Below are positions 1 to 6,205 of a DNA stretch of 11,169 bases, piece by piece. The translations under genes and the position numbers were made by a program. The stretch is taken from positions 1 through 11,169 of the forward strand of contig DAOWJD010000044.1 in the NCBI GenBank assembly GCA_030640565.1, given 5' to 3'. The notes beneath the pieces were generated by a model. It saw only the letters and a list, made by a program, of their open reading frames with translations, was not told where the DNA came from and did not search any database. Each line of letters starts with the position of its first letter. Positions within the stretch are counted from its first letter, which is position 1. Source of the DNA: Nanobdellota archaeon (lineage in GTDB: Archaea > Nanobdellota > Nanobdellia > Pacearchaeales > GW2011-AR1).

Positions 1-1600
1 GTATAGCAATTTCTTTTGTTTCACCTTCTTTAAAGTACGCAATTGGTGTATTATCAGGTTTGTTAAAGCTCCTTATTTCCGGAGATGTTGTATCAGGACC
101 TTTGTCAATACAGAATTTAAATATAAATTCATCACGATTTGCTTTTCCATTGGTAGCTGCTTCACATCTTACATAAAATTCAAACTCTCCATTATTAGTA
201 AGGGTAATCCCTGCTTGCTCTAAATGCACAACTCCTGGAAAGCTCATTTGCTGAGTATGTTGTTTCATATACAGATTTTCTTCACCAAAATCATAATTCA
301 TATTAGAAAAACTTGCTGTTCTATTTTTTTCAATTCTACAATATCCGTCTTTGGATAAATCTACACCAAATGTAAATGGCTGGAACGCAGGTGAACATCC
401 ATCATCACTACCTATATATTTTATTTCAACCCCTGTTCCTTCTACAGGAGGCAAGGGTACATATTCATAACCTTCTGTTAAAGCCTCTTCCCATGCTTGA
501 ATTTCAGGAGGATTAACATCTCTAGGATCTTTCCAGATACATATTGGCTCATCTGTGTCTTTATTTATTATTTCACAACCAGTTCCAAGACTTTTACACT
601 GATATTCTGTACAAGGAAAAGTCCCGTCATTGCATGACTCACAATTTGTTCCACCTGATTGAGCTTGCCATGATTTGCACGTAAATGTAATATCTCTGTC
701 TTGTTCTTTTTTAAACAAATAAGAAAGAAGAACGCCTGCTATTAGACCTGCACTAATTATCCAACCTGCAGGTCCTGATACAATTCCAAAGATAGCAACA
801 GTTAAATGAGCAGCACCAAAACCAATACCAGCACCAACAGCCATTCTAATTGCAACATCTTTTGCTTTTCCAATGTCCCCTGTCTTAGAAAATACAATGG
901 CAGATGCAATTACTATATATGCTATTGTTACTATTTCTGCATATTTAAGAGGATTTTTCTTAATTCCCTTAATAAGGTTTTTAATTAAGTTTTTTGACCC
1001 TGTATTCCCTGTTGCTGTTTCAGCCGCTCCTTTCGTTGCTGATGGTACGTATCCTTTAAATATACCTGTTCCACCACTGCTTCCACTTCCCAAAGTGAAT
1101 TGCGATGCAAGTGATGAACTTGTTGTTGTACTTCCAAATACACTCCCTCCAAATTGGCCTGCTGTTGCACCTCCTCCTCCAAATCCAAGTGCTGCTGCTA
1201 TTTTTGGAGCTACGTATGCTGCACCAGAAGGAACAACCATTCCAGAAAGATAGGAAGTTATTGATGCTTCCTTTTCAGCCTCCTCCTCTTCTCCTGGACA
1301 TGGATGTGTTATTAACGACGTTGCTGCTCCGCTTCCACCACCACACACATCAGAGCCCCCATGAGCAAGACACCATGCCCATAGATTACTGTACTGCTTA
1401 CCTGATCCTATTGTGGCTGTTATCTCACTAACTGTAAAAGTTTTTCCTGTTGAAGATGTTACACATTCTCCTTCAGCACTCACAACAGAAAAACCATCTC
1501 CTAAGATAAAAGAAAACGCAACGATACTTGTTATTAAAAGAATTATCTCTCCTATTGCTAATCCTCCATGCATTTTTTTTCTATTTATTTTTCTACCCAT
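1..1600 (-). CDS. Multi-TM, Cys-rich surface protein (3' end missing)
   Basis: An open frame of 533 codons starts at ATG 1600 and runs off the left edge without a stop. The N-terminus is basic, then GG-LAIGEIILLI (residues 12-23), a hydrophobic helix to about 36. This looks like a class III (pilin-type) signal with Glu at +5 after the Gly, although VSA-EG near 40-44 could instead be a signal peptidase I site. Next come a Gly/Ala/Ser-rich stretch (about 124-200) and three more hydrophobic segments (about 219-237, 252-274, 277-296). A Cys cluster (308-354, with CESC and a CTEYQCKSLGTGCE block) and a beta-rich domain (about 388-510, ending CIDKGPDTTSPEI) follow. The last two resemble modules I remember from hypothetical proteins of Woesearchaeota-type archaea. 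It is third in a minus-strand run, 16 nt after the preceding stop, with no clear RBS. The number of TM segments leaves membrane sidedness unclear. Function is unknown. Confidence 0.85.
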   Translation of the reverse strand, partial: MGRKINRKKMHGGLAIGEIILLITSIVAFSFILGDGFSVVSAEGECVTSSTGKTFTVSEITATIGSGKQYSNLWAWCLAHGGSDVCGGGSGAATSLITHPCPGEEEEAEKEASITSYLSGMVVPSGAAYVAPKIAAALGFGGGGATAGQFGGSVFGSTTTSSSLASQFTLGSGSSGGTGIFKGYVPSATKGAAETATGNTGSKNLIKNLIKGIKKNPLKYAEIVTIAYIVIASAIVFSKTGDIGKAKDVAIRMAVGAGIGFGAAHLTVAIFGIVSGPAGWIISAGLIAGVLLSYLFKKEQDRDITFTCKSWQAQSGGTNCESCNDGTFPCTEYQCKSLGTGCEIINKDTDEPICIWKDPRDVNPPEIQAWEEALTEGYEYVPLPPVEGTGVEIKYIGSDDGCSPAFQPFTFGVDLSKDGYCRIEKNRTASFSNMNYDFGEENLYMKQHTQQMSFPGVVHLEQAGITLTNNGEFEFYVRCEAATNGKANRDEFIFKFCIDKGPDTTSPEIRSFNKPDNTPIAYFKEGETKEIAI

Positions 1601-1616
1601 TTTTTAATATAATTTT

Positions 1617-3365
1617 TTATTTATAGCTATCAGCATTTGGAAGTGTTGCCCAATCAATTTTATCTCCAATAAATAAATCTTTCCATTGATTATATCCTCC
1701 ATATCCAAAAGAATTTCCACTAACACCACAATCTCCTAAAGAGACACACAAATTTTGCCAGCTTTCAGCCCAAGTCCCATTTATTTTAGCCAAGTCATCT
1801 TTGCTACCAAGAGGAGATTTAAGACATACAGGAGTACAGGCCTTATCACATTTTGCACTACTCCAGTCTTCTATTGATTTACAAGTCTCTACACATTCCT
1901 CAGAAGCCCATGCTTTGAATTCAGTAAGCACAGCAATTTGCTGAGTATAGTTCACAAAACACACAACACTGGAAAACCCACAAATGCTTGAAGGTGTTTC
2001 TCCAGGTAAGCTTAACATAGTTCCTTCTGGATTCCAGAACTTAAATCCAGGAATATATTTAGGAACACAAACCCCAATCACATCTTCTCCAGTATCACTA
2101 TCTCTGATAAGTTTTTCTGTTCCATAAGCAGTTCTGAAAATACTAGCACCTTTTACAACCTTGCAATCAAGTTCAATGCTTTCACAATCTTTCGTGTTTT
2201 CTTGAGTAATACATTCTAACCACTCATTCATAATACAACTTGCTGTCCCTGTATTTTCATTTCGTGAGCAAAGCTTATTTCTAAATGAATCACAAAGCTC
2301 ATACTGAATCTCTCCATCATAACAATATAATAAATATGAAAGTTGTCCTGGTTTTGCATTCTCAAAATTTTCAATTGGTTCTGAACACCACTCTTCACCA
2401 TGCGCCCTATCCAAACCACCACTAAGAGGATTTGTTTTAGAACAACTTAAATCCCTGCAAATATAATCTCCATAGGATGGTTTATTTGAATCTATGCCTC
2501 TATCATATCTTCTACAAGTGCTTCCTTCAAGATAATCACAATATCCATTTGTTTTAGAGCCAGCATTCCCCAATCCATCTCCTATATCAACTTCAATTCC
2601 CTCTTCACCAGGGAGATAACTCCAATAAGTAACATCATCCACTTTGCCTGAGTCATAAATATTTGCAATATTTCCACAAGAGTCAATAAAATAAACTTCA
2701 TTTCTTCCTTCAACACATGTTGTTTTTCGTGTCATTGCACAAATTGTTCCTAAGTCAGGTGCAGTACATAAAAATCCTTCGTGAAACTCTCCTGCAGAAT
2801 CCTGACATTCTTTTCTTGTTATAGTTCTGCAATCCCTTCCTAGATCTGTTTCAAAAACACAAGCACCTTTTGCTTCTGGTGATGCAAGAGCTATACATGT
2901 AAGCTCATCCTGAATATTTGGTCTAAATGTTGCTGTTACACCATAATCTTTTCCAAGAGTGTCACACATTACTCTTTCAACTAAAGAAGCCTGCTCACCA
3001 AGAAGACAACATCCTATTTTGCACTGGGCAACTTCATCTTTTGGCTGGCTATAAAAAACCCCTCCTTGTGTTGAATCACAAGTTGCTTGAGGACCTATTG
3101 AACACTGTCCTGTTCCTGTATTGACACATGTTCCTGTCGAGCAATAAGAAGTTGCTTCACATGAAGTGTGGTTGTCATATCTATAATTTGTGTTAACCTC
3201 ATCAAAAGGAACAGTTTGGCACCATGCATCATAAGTTGTTTTTTCAGCACAAGACATTGCTGTTTGTCCCTGGCTTATAACCCCTTTAAATAAAAATATA
3301 GCTATTAAAATCAGAATTCCAAGTAAGACCACCCCTTTAATTTGTAATGTTATTTTATTTTTCAT
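1617..3365 (-). CDS. Single-anchor, Cys-rich ectodomain protein
   Basis: A 582-aa protein. The frame is open back to an ATG at 3404, but ATG 3365 is preferred because it gives a normal basic N-terminus (MKNKITLQIKG) directly before a hydrophobic helix (11-30), and because it lies one base after the upstream stop, implying translational coupling. The rest is a soluble ectodomain with about 40 cysteines, including CKIGCC (115-120), CIALASPEAKGACV (157-170), TTCVEGRNEVYFIDSCGN (215-231), YGDYICRDLSC (298-308) and HGEEWC (322-327). This points to an extracellular, disulfide-stabilised fold. The pattern matches an unnamed family I recall from DPANN genomes, but I know of no assigned function. N-glycosylation sequons (such as NHT and NYT) fit surface exposure. 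It is the middle gene of the three-gene surface cluster. Confidence 0.88.
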   Translation of the reverse strand: MKNKITLQIKGVVLLGILILIAIFLFKGVISQGQTAMSCAEKTTYDAWCQTVPFDEVNTNYRYDNHTSCEATSYCSTGTCVNTGTGQCSIGPQATCDSTQGGVFYSQPKDEVAQCKIGCCLLGEQASLVERVMCDTLGKDYGVTATFRPNIQDELTCIALASPEAKGACVFETDLGRDCRTITRKECQDSAGEFHEGFLCTAPDLGTICAMTRKTTCVEGRNEVYFIDSCGNIANIYDSGKVDDVTYWSYLPGEEGIEVDIGDGLGNAGSKTNGYCDYLEGSTCRRYDRGIDSNKPSYGDYICRDLSCSKTNPLSGGLDRAHGEEWCSEPIENFENAKPGQLSYLLYCYDGEIQYELCDSFRNKLCSRNENTGTASCIMNEWLECITQENTKDCESIELDCKVVKGASIFRTAYGTEKLIRDSDTGEDVIGVCVPKYIPGFKFWNPEGTMLSLPGETPSSICGFSSVVCFVNYTQQIAVLTEFKAWASEECVETCKSIEDWSSAKCDKACTPVCLKSPLGSKDDLAKINGTWAESWQNLCVSLGDCGVSGNSFGYGGYNQWKDLFIGDKIDWATLPNADSYK

Positions 3366-3366
3366 C

Positions 3367-4158
3367 TTAATATCCAGGAGGGAAAACCAAGCTCCTTGAA
3401 GCAAACTGGAATTTATTTTCAGTGTTCCTGTCTGTTAAAACATAAATTTTTGTTCCATCATCACGGAGATTTTTTTCAACTTTTAAATCAGGATAAAAGG
3501 TCATATAGATTCTTGGATCTGCTTCCCCTAAAGTTGCTTCCCATTCTATTACAGAATTAGCAATACTTGTTAATTCATAAAGATTATTGTTCAAAACTAC
3601 ATTAAAGGAATCATACCTATCTGTTTGAGCTTTTGAAACAGTTAAAACATAATCAAAACTTGCAACAACCCTTTTTGGAAGCAATTCTATATTTGTTATT
3701 CCAGGCTCCAAGTTTACATCATAACTTTTGTCTTCATAACTTTCCTTAAGAGCATTGAAACATGCCACAACATCCCCTTTTATTTCATCTTCAATTTCAG
3801 ATTCTATGTGTTGTTTTAAGAATTGTCTTTGAACAACACACAACTTAAGGTTTTCATTTGTATAACATAAGTATTCAATATCGACATCATTATAGGTAAA
3901 ATAATGCTCTGGAGCAACACTTCCTCCTTGCAAAGAAATTACATCAATAGTATCTTTAATTTTATCTTCAAGACAGAACTGCATAAATGCATATGGATTT
4001 TTTTCATCAAATTCAGCAGTTGACCCTGGCCTAGGAATTATAAAGTAAAACAAAACAGCCAAACCAACAACAATTATTGCTATAATAATAAAAATAGTCA
4101 CCTGTCCTTTATTTCTCTTATTTACCAATGACCACCTTCTTTTTTCATTACTAGACAT
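3367..4158 (-). CDS. Pilin-like membrane-anchored protein, first gene of surface cluster
   Basis: A 263-aa protein with a basic N-terminus ending NKRNKG (13-18) followed by QVTIFIIIAIIVVGLAVLFYF (19-39). The KG-Q junction before a hydrophobic helix resembles the class III signal cleaved by archaeal prepilin peptidases, but the classical Glu at +5 is absent (Phe instead), so cleavage is uncertain. The remaining 220 residues form a mixed alpha/beta ectodomain with few cysteines (C62, C98, C107, C133), a YLCYT motif (96-100) and a C-terminal FASRSLVFPPGY. I recall proteins with the KGQVTIF start and this architecture as common, unnamed DPANN proteins. It leads the minus-strand cluster and has a strong TATA box 25 nt upstream of its ATG. 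Its stop is one base from the next start. Role inferred: subunit of a surface structure. Confidence 0.87.
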   Translation of the reverse strand: MSSNEKRRWSLVNKRNKGQVTIFIIIAIIVVGLAVLFYFIIPRPGSTAEFDEKNPYAFMQFCLEDKIKDTIDVISLQGGSVAPEHYFTYNDVDIEYLCYTNENLKLCVVQRQFLKQHIESEIEDEIKGDVVACFNALKESYEDKSYDVNLEPGITNIELLPKRVVASFDYVLTVSKAQTDRYDSFNVVLNNNLYELTSIANSVIEWEATLGEADPRIYMTFYPDLKVEKNLRDDGTKIYVLTDRNTENKFQFASRSLVFPPGY

Positions 4159-4178
4159 ATTTTTCTTACGAGAATATT

Positions 4179-4187
4179 ATTTATAAA
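4179..4187 (-). promoter_or_regulatory. TATA box of the surface-protein cluster
   Basis: Reads TTTATAAAT on the minus strand, centred 25 nt upstream of ATG 4158. Archaeal TATA boxes lie about 26 nt before the transcription start, so the transcript should begin at or next to the start codon (leaderless). It probably drives all three downstream genes. Confidence 0.7.
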
Positions 4188-4263
4188 CTTTAGGAAAAAG
4201 AGCAAGTTTTTAGTTTATTTTTATTTTGAGGTGATTAGAGGTATTTTGAAGAAGGACTGAAAA

Positions 4264-4827
4264 TTATTTTTTCTCAAAAATCCCTACATAATGAGACCTT
4301 AATGGCAAAGAGTAAATTTCTTTTGAAGAAATCTTCTTTAATCCAGATGACAGCATTAAATTCTCAATCTCTTTGGCAGGCATGCCATGATTTTTTCTTG
4401 TTGGTTCTTTTATATAAATTTTACCATTCTTTTTTAATTTTGTTTTTAATGTTTTAATCGTTCTTAATCTAATATTCTGATTAATATCATGTAGAACATA
4501 GTGTATAATTGCAACATCATAACAAAATTTTAGATTTAATTTACTTATATCTCCTAATTTAAACTCTATATTTTTATACCCACCCAATTTTGCTTTTGCT
4601 TTTGATAACCAATAAGTAGAGTTATCTATACAGGTTAGAGAACCTTTATTAGATAATTTGCTAATAACAAATTTTGAGAGATTTCCTGAACCACCTCCTA
4701 ATTCTAATATTTTTTCATCTCCTTTTAATTTTAATGAATCTATATAAGGTTTGTAAACAAAGCCTGCAAAAATTGTAACTAAGATATCATCAAGTCTATC
4801 TGCAAGTTTTGGTTTTTTAATAGTCAT
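4264..4827 (-). CDS. Class I SAM-dependent methyltransferase
   Basis: A 187-aa Rossmann-fold methyltransferase. Motif I is ILELGGGSGNL (40-50), the Gly-rich SAM loop. The acidic end of strand 2 is D68 in CIDNS, which would bind the ribose hydroxyls. Motif II lies around LGDISKLNL (91-99), and strand 4 is YDVAIIHYVLHDI (103-115), in the style of UbiE/Methyltransf_11 enzymes. The length is that of a bare catalytic domain; the N-terminal helix (about 10-30) and the C-terminal part probably shape the acceptor site. The substrate cannot be told from sequence. It starts 28 nt after the stop of the 87-aa CX4C protein on the same strand, so the two are probably cotranscribed. A weak TATA-like AATTAAAG about 27 nt upstream overlaps the end of that gene and might allow independent expression. 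Confidence 0.85.
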   Translation of the reverse strand: MTIKKPKLADRLDDILVTIFAGFVYKPYIDSLKLKGDEKILELGGGSGNLSKFVISKLSNKGSLTCIDNSTYWLSKAKAKLGGYKNIEFKLGDISKLNLKFCYDVAIIHYVLHDINQNIRLRTIKTLKTKLKKNGKIYIKEPTRKNHGMPAKEIENLMLSSGLKKISSKEIYSLPLRSHYVGIFEKK

Positions 4828-4855
4828 ATCTATGTAACCAAAAAGAACTCTTTAA

Positions 4856-5119
4856 TTATTTTTCTTTATTATCTATTAGGGCTTTTGGGACTTTAATCAA
4901 AACCTCTCCTTTTCCGACTTTTCCTTCTAAACCAACATCAGAAGGATTTACTTGCTCTCCAATTATTAAATAATTATTCTTTCCTTCATGTATCTGTGGA
5001 CAAGCTGTCCAAACACACCGCATATTTATAGGGGTTAGTTCATAAATTCTTGGACAAGCTGCTGCCAGGCACCTCATATATTGGGGAGTTAATTCTCTTA
5101 AATTATTTTTATTTTCCAT
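4856..5119 (-). CDS. Small protein with duplicated MRC-x3-ACP (CX4C) motif
   Basis: An 87-aa protein. Residues 9-26 and 27-44 are tandem 18-residue units sharing ELTPxxMRCxxxACPxIx, giving C17/C22 and C35/C40. The C-terminal half (YLIIGEQVNP to EVLIKVPKALI, 50-82) looks like a small beta domain. From memory, bacteria and archaea have short uncharacterised proteins with one CxxxxCPxIxE motif followed by a similar 'IIGK..P..GL..KVG..EVLIEVP' tail, so this looks like such a protein with an extra N-terminal motif copy. I have not checked this. Two CX4C pairs could bind one metal ion or form disulfides; no signal peptide is visible, so the protein is probably cytoplasmic. It has its own TATA box and is followed 28 nt later by a methyltransferase gene. 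Function unknown. Confidence 0.78.
   Translation of the reverse strand: MENKNNLRELTPQYMRCLAAACPRIYELTPINMRCVWTACPQIHEGKNNYLIIGEQVNPSDVGLEGKVGKGEVLIKVPKALIDNKEK
4988..5095 (-). repeat. Tandem 54-bp intragenic duplication (2 copies)
   Basis: Two adjacent 54-nt units, 5042-5095 and 4988-5041 on the minus strand, encode ELTPQYMRCLAAACPRIY and ELTPINMRCVWTACPQIH. By eye the units (each with the flanking Glu codon) match at about two thirds of bases, with 12 of 19 aligned residues identical. The invariant residues are the ELTP, MRC, ACP and Ile positions. This looks like an old tandem duplication in which the CX4C motif was kept under selection. Confidence 0.75.
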
Positions 5120-5136
5120 ACTTTATTATAGCTTTT

Positions 5137-5150
5137 ATTATTTAAATAAT
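5137..5150 (-). promoter_or_regulatory. TATA box of the 87-aa gene
   Basis: A 14-bp AT-only palindrome, ATTATTTAAATAAT, centred about 24.5 nt upstream of ATG 5119. The spacing fits a TATA box for a leaderless transcript. The palindromy is probably a by-product of the TTTAAA core. Confidence 0.55.
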
Positions 5151-5211
5151 TTTCTTTATTAATTAAGACTAATTAACTTAGCAACAAACACTATAATGCA
5201 TCTTATTTAAA

Positions 5212-5219
5212 TTTAAATA
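5212..5219 (+). promoter_or_regulatory. TATA box of the 47-aa membrane protein gene
   Basis: TTTAAATA centred about 25.5 nt before ATG 5241, the same leaderless spacing as in neighbouring genes. It sits in a longer AT-only palindrome (5204-5219). Its presence is part of the case that the short ORF downstream is a real gene. Confidence 0.55.
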
Positions 5220-5240
5220 TTTACTTCCCTACAAATTTCT

Positions 5241-5384
5241 ATGAAATGGCCACTTATTTACACATTTCTAGCAGCAACCTTAACTATGTTGGGATTGATT
5301 GAAAAAAAACCTGTTTATTTAATAACAGCATTTTTCATATATTTAATCGTTATTATCTGGTTAAAGAAAATAGCTTCGTCTTAA
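5241..5384 (+). CDS. Small two-helix membrane protein (47 aa)
   Basis: A short ORF encoding 47 residues: MKW, a hydrophobic helix (about 4-20), a charged turn IEKKP (20-24), a second hydrophobic helix (about 25-42, rich in Ile/Leu/Phe), then KK and a short tail. This is a compact helical hairpin with Lys residues at the turn and near the C-terminus, typical of small integral membrane proteins. Support for a real gene is the two well-formed TM segments, a TATA box at the right distance, and the lack of any other gene in this gap. It is convergent with PCNA: its TAA (5382-5384) and the PCNA stop (5381-5383 on the other strand) share a TTAA tetranucleotide. I do not recognise a family. Confidence 0.6.
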   Translation: MKWPLIYTFLAATLTMLGLIEKKPVYLITAFFIYLIVIIWLKKIASS

Positions 5385-6106
5385 TCTTCAGTTTCCACCC
5401 TTGGGGCTAAAAGAAAAGAAAGATCCATAAAATCATTTTTTATATCTACTCTTAAAGGATGGTCATTTGCAAATCTTAAAACAGTTTTTTCAGAGAGTTT
5501 TGCCCCTTTTATAAATTTCTGGAGATATTCAAGGCTGTACCTTGATTTGCAGTTTTCTGCAGAGATTTTTGCTTCATCTCCTGAAAATTCAGACATTGCA
5601 GAATTCAAACCCTTAGCTTCAATAACAAACTTTCCGTCTTTAATTATAAAAGAGCAGGCATCTGCGACAACCATACAATCTTCAATAGAATCTATAAAAT
5701 CAGAAGAATTTAGTTCAACCATAGAACTAAACTCCATCTCTGGCATCTCTCTTTCTTCTCCTTCAATCTCTATTAAACTTAAATTAAAATTTCTTTTAAT
5801 CCTATCGTGAATCTGGATATTGAGAAGATTTTCTTTTCTTTCCAAAACCACAGAACTAGTAGAACCGCTTCTTTTTAAAATTCTTTTTAAATTATCAAGA
5901 TTAATCCCTAAAATTTCCTTTTCTGTCTCAAATACTGAAAAAGAGCTTTTTGGAAGCACGAATTTGGTCATAGCAACATTTGCAGGATCCATTGCAGTTA
6001 TGCTCAATCCTTCCTCGTCAACTTTTATCTTTACTTCTATAACAAGTTCTGAAATAATTTCAACCACCCTTGATAAAAGTCCTGGATTTTCAAGTTTTAC
6101 TAACAT
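5381..6106 (-). CDS. pcn: DNA polymerase sliding clamp (PCNA)
   Basis: A 241-aa protein of normal archaeal PCNA length (about 245-250). It is a ring-forming clamp that encircles DNA and tethers replicative polymerase, FEN1, ligase and RFC. Landmarks are GLSITAMDPANVAM (33-46), which matches the conserved GL.i.amDpa.VaM segment of domain 1; the interdomain connector around LSLIEIEGEEREMPEMEF (109-126); YSLEYLQKFIKGAK in domain 2; and the C-terminal LRVDIKNDFMDLSFLLAPRVETED, with the LLAPRVE ending expected of PCNA. As the only copy here it is presumably a homotrimer. It is divergent from the primase gene across a 97-bp spacer and has a TTAAAA box 25 nt upstream, suggesting a leaderless mRNA. 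Confidence 0.96.
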   Translation of the reverse strand: MLVKLENPGLLSRVVEIISELVIEVKIKVDEEGLSITAMDPANVAMTKFVLPKSSFSVFETEKEILGINLDNLKRILKRSGSTSSVVLERKENLLNIQIHDRIKRNFNLSLIEIEGEEREMPEMEFSSMVELNSSDFIDSIEDCMVVADACSFIIKDGKFVIEAKGLNSAMSEFSGDEAKISAENCKSRYSLEYLQKFIKGAKLSEKTVLRFANDHPLRVDIKNDFMDLSFLLAPRVETED

Positions 6107-6128
6107 TTTTTAAAAAAACAGTTTATGC

Positions 6129-6134
6129 TTTTAA
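6129..6134 (-). promoter_or_regulatory. TATA box of pcn
   Basis: Reads TTAAAA on the minus strand, centred about 25.5 nt upstream of ATG 6106. It lies within a small perfect inverted repeat, ATGCTT-TT-AAGCAT (6125-6138), that could be an operator or chance. A second TATA-like TTTATAC farther upstream (about 6152-6158) would give a 20-nt leader instead. Confidence 0.45.
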
Positions 6135-6171
6135 GCATTGTTATTGTCTAGTATAAATCAGTATGGGGTAA

Positions 6172-6180
6172 TTATATAAA
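6172..6180 (+). promoter_or_regulatory. TATA box of the primase gene
   Basis: TTATATAAA centred 28 nt upstream of ATG 6204, so the transcript should start within a few bases of the start codon. The right half of the box is part of the left arm of the inverted repeat at 6176-6205. Confidence 0.65.
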
Positions 6181-6205
6181 TCTTTCACCCTATTGAAAGA
6201 TTTAT
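6176..6205. promoter_or_regulatory. Perfect 12-bp inverted repeat at the primase start (putative operator)
   Basis: ATAAATCTTTCA (6176-6187), spacer CCCTAT (6188-6193), TGAAAGATTTAT (6194-6205). The arms are perfectly complementary over 12 bp. The repeat runs from inside the TATA box to the first two bases of the ATG. If the mRNA is leaderless the hairpin would hardly be transcribed, so a dimeric DNA-binding repressor site is the better reading. The core ACCCTATTGA recurs at 8326-8335. Confidence 0.6.

Noticed and set aside
1221..1241. 21-bp near match (one mismatch) with 10059-10079, GCACCAGAAGGAACAACCATT
   Set aside because: The copies lie in opposite coding senses of two unrelated genes, with no similarity outside and no mobile-element features. 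Probably chance plus codon bias.
873..1431. Plus-strand ORFs over the left surface gene (126 and 108 aa)
   Set aside because: They lie opposite a long continuous minus-strand frame with a sensible N-terminus, TM segments and Cys modules. Their Pro/Leu-rich composition is that of an antisense shadow.
3366..3404. Upstream start (ATG 3404) for the 582-aa protein
   Set aside because: It would add 13 residues before a clean basic-hydrophobic N-terminus and overlap the preceding gene by 38 nt. ATG 3365, one base after that stop, is the better start.
4234..4263. Box C/D-like elements (GTGATTA and CTGA) in the gap after the methyltransferase
   Set aside because: The C box is imperfect, the distance is too short for a usual C/D sRNA, and no C'/D' pair is seen.
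5137..5219. Perfect AT-only palindromes (ATTATTTAAATAAT and TATTTAAATTTAAATA)
   Set aside because: Low-complexity AT palindromes are expected from TATA boxes with a TTTAAA core, so I did not call them operators or an origin.
5120..5240. Replication origin next to pcn/priS
   Set aside because: AT-rich DNA near replication genes is suggestive, but no repeated G-containing origin-recognition boxes are visible.
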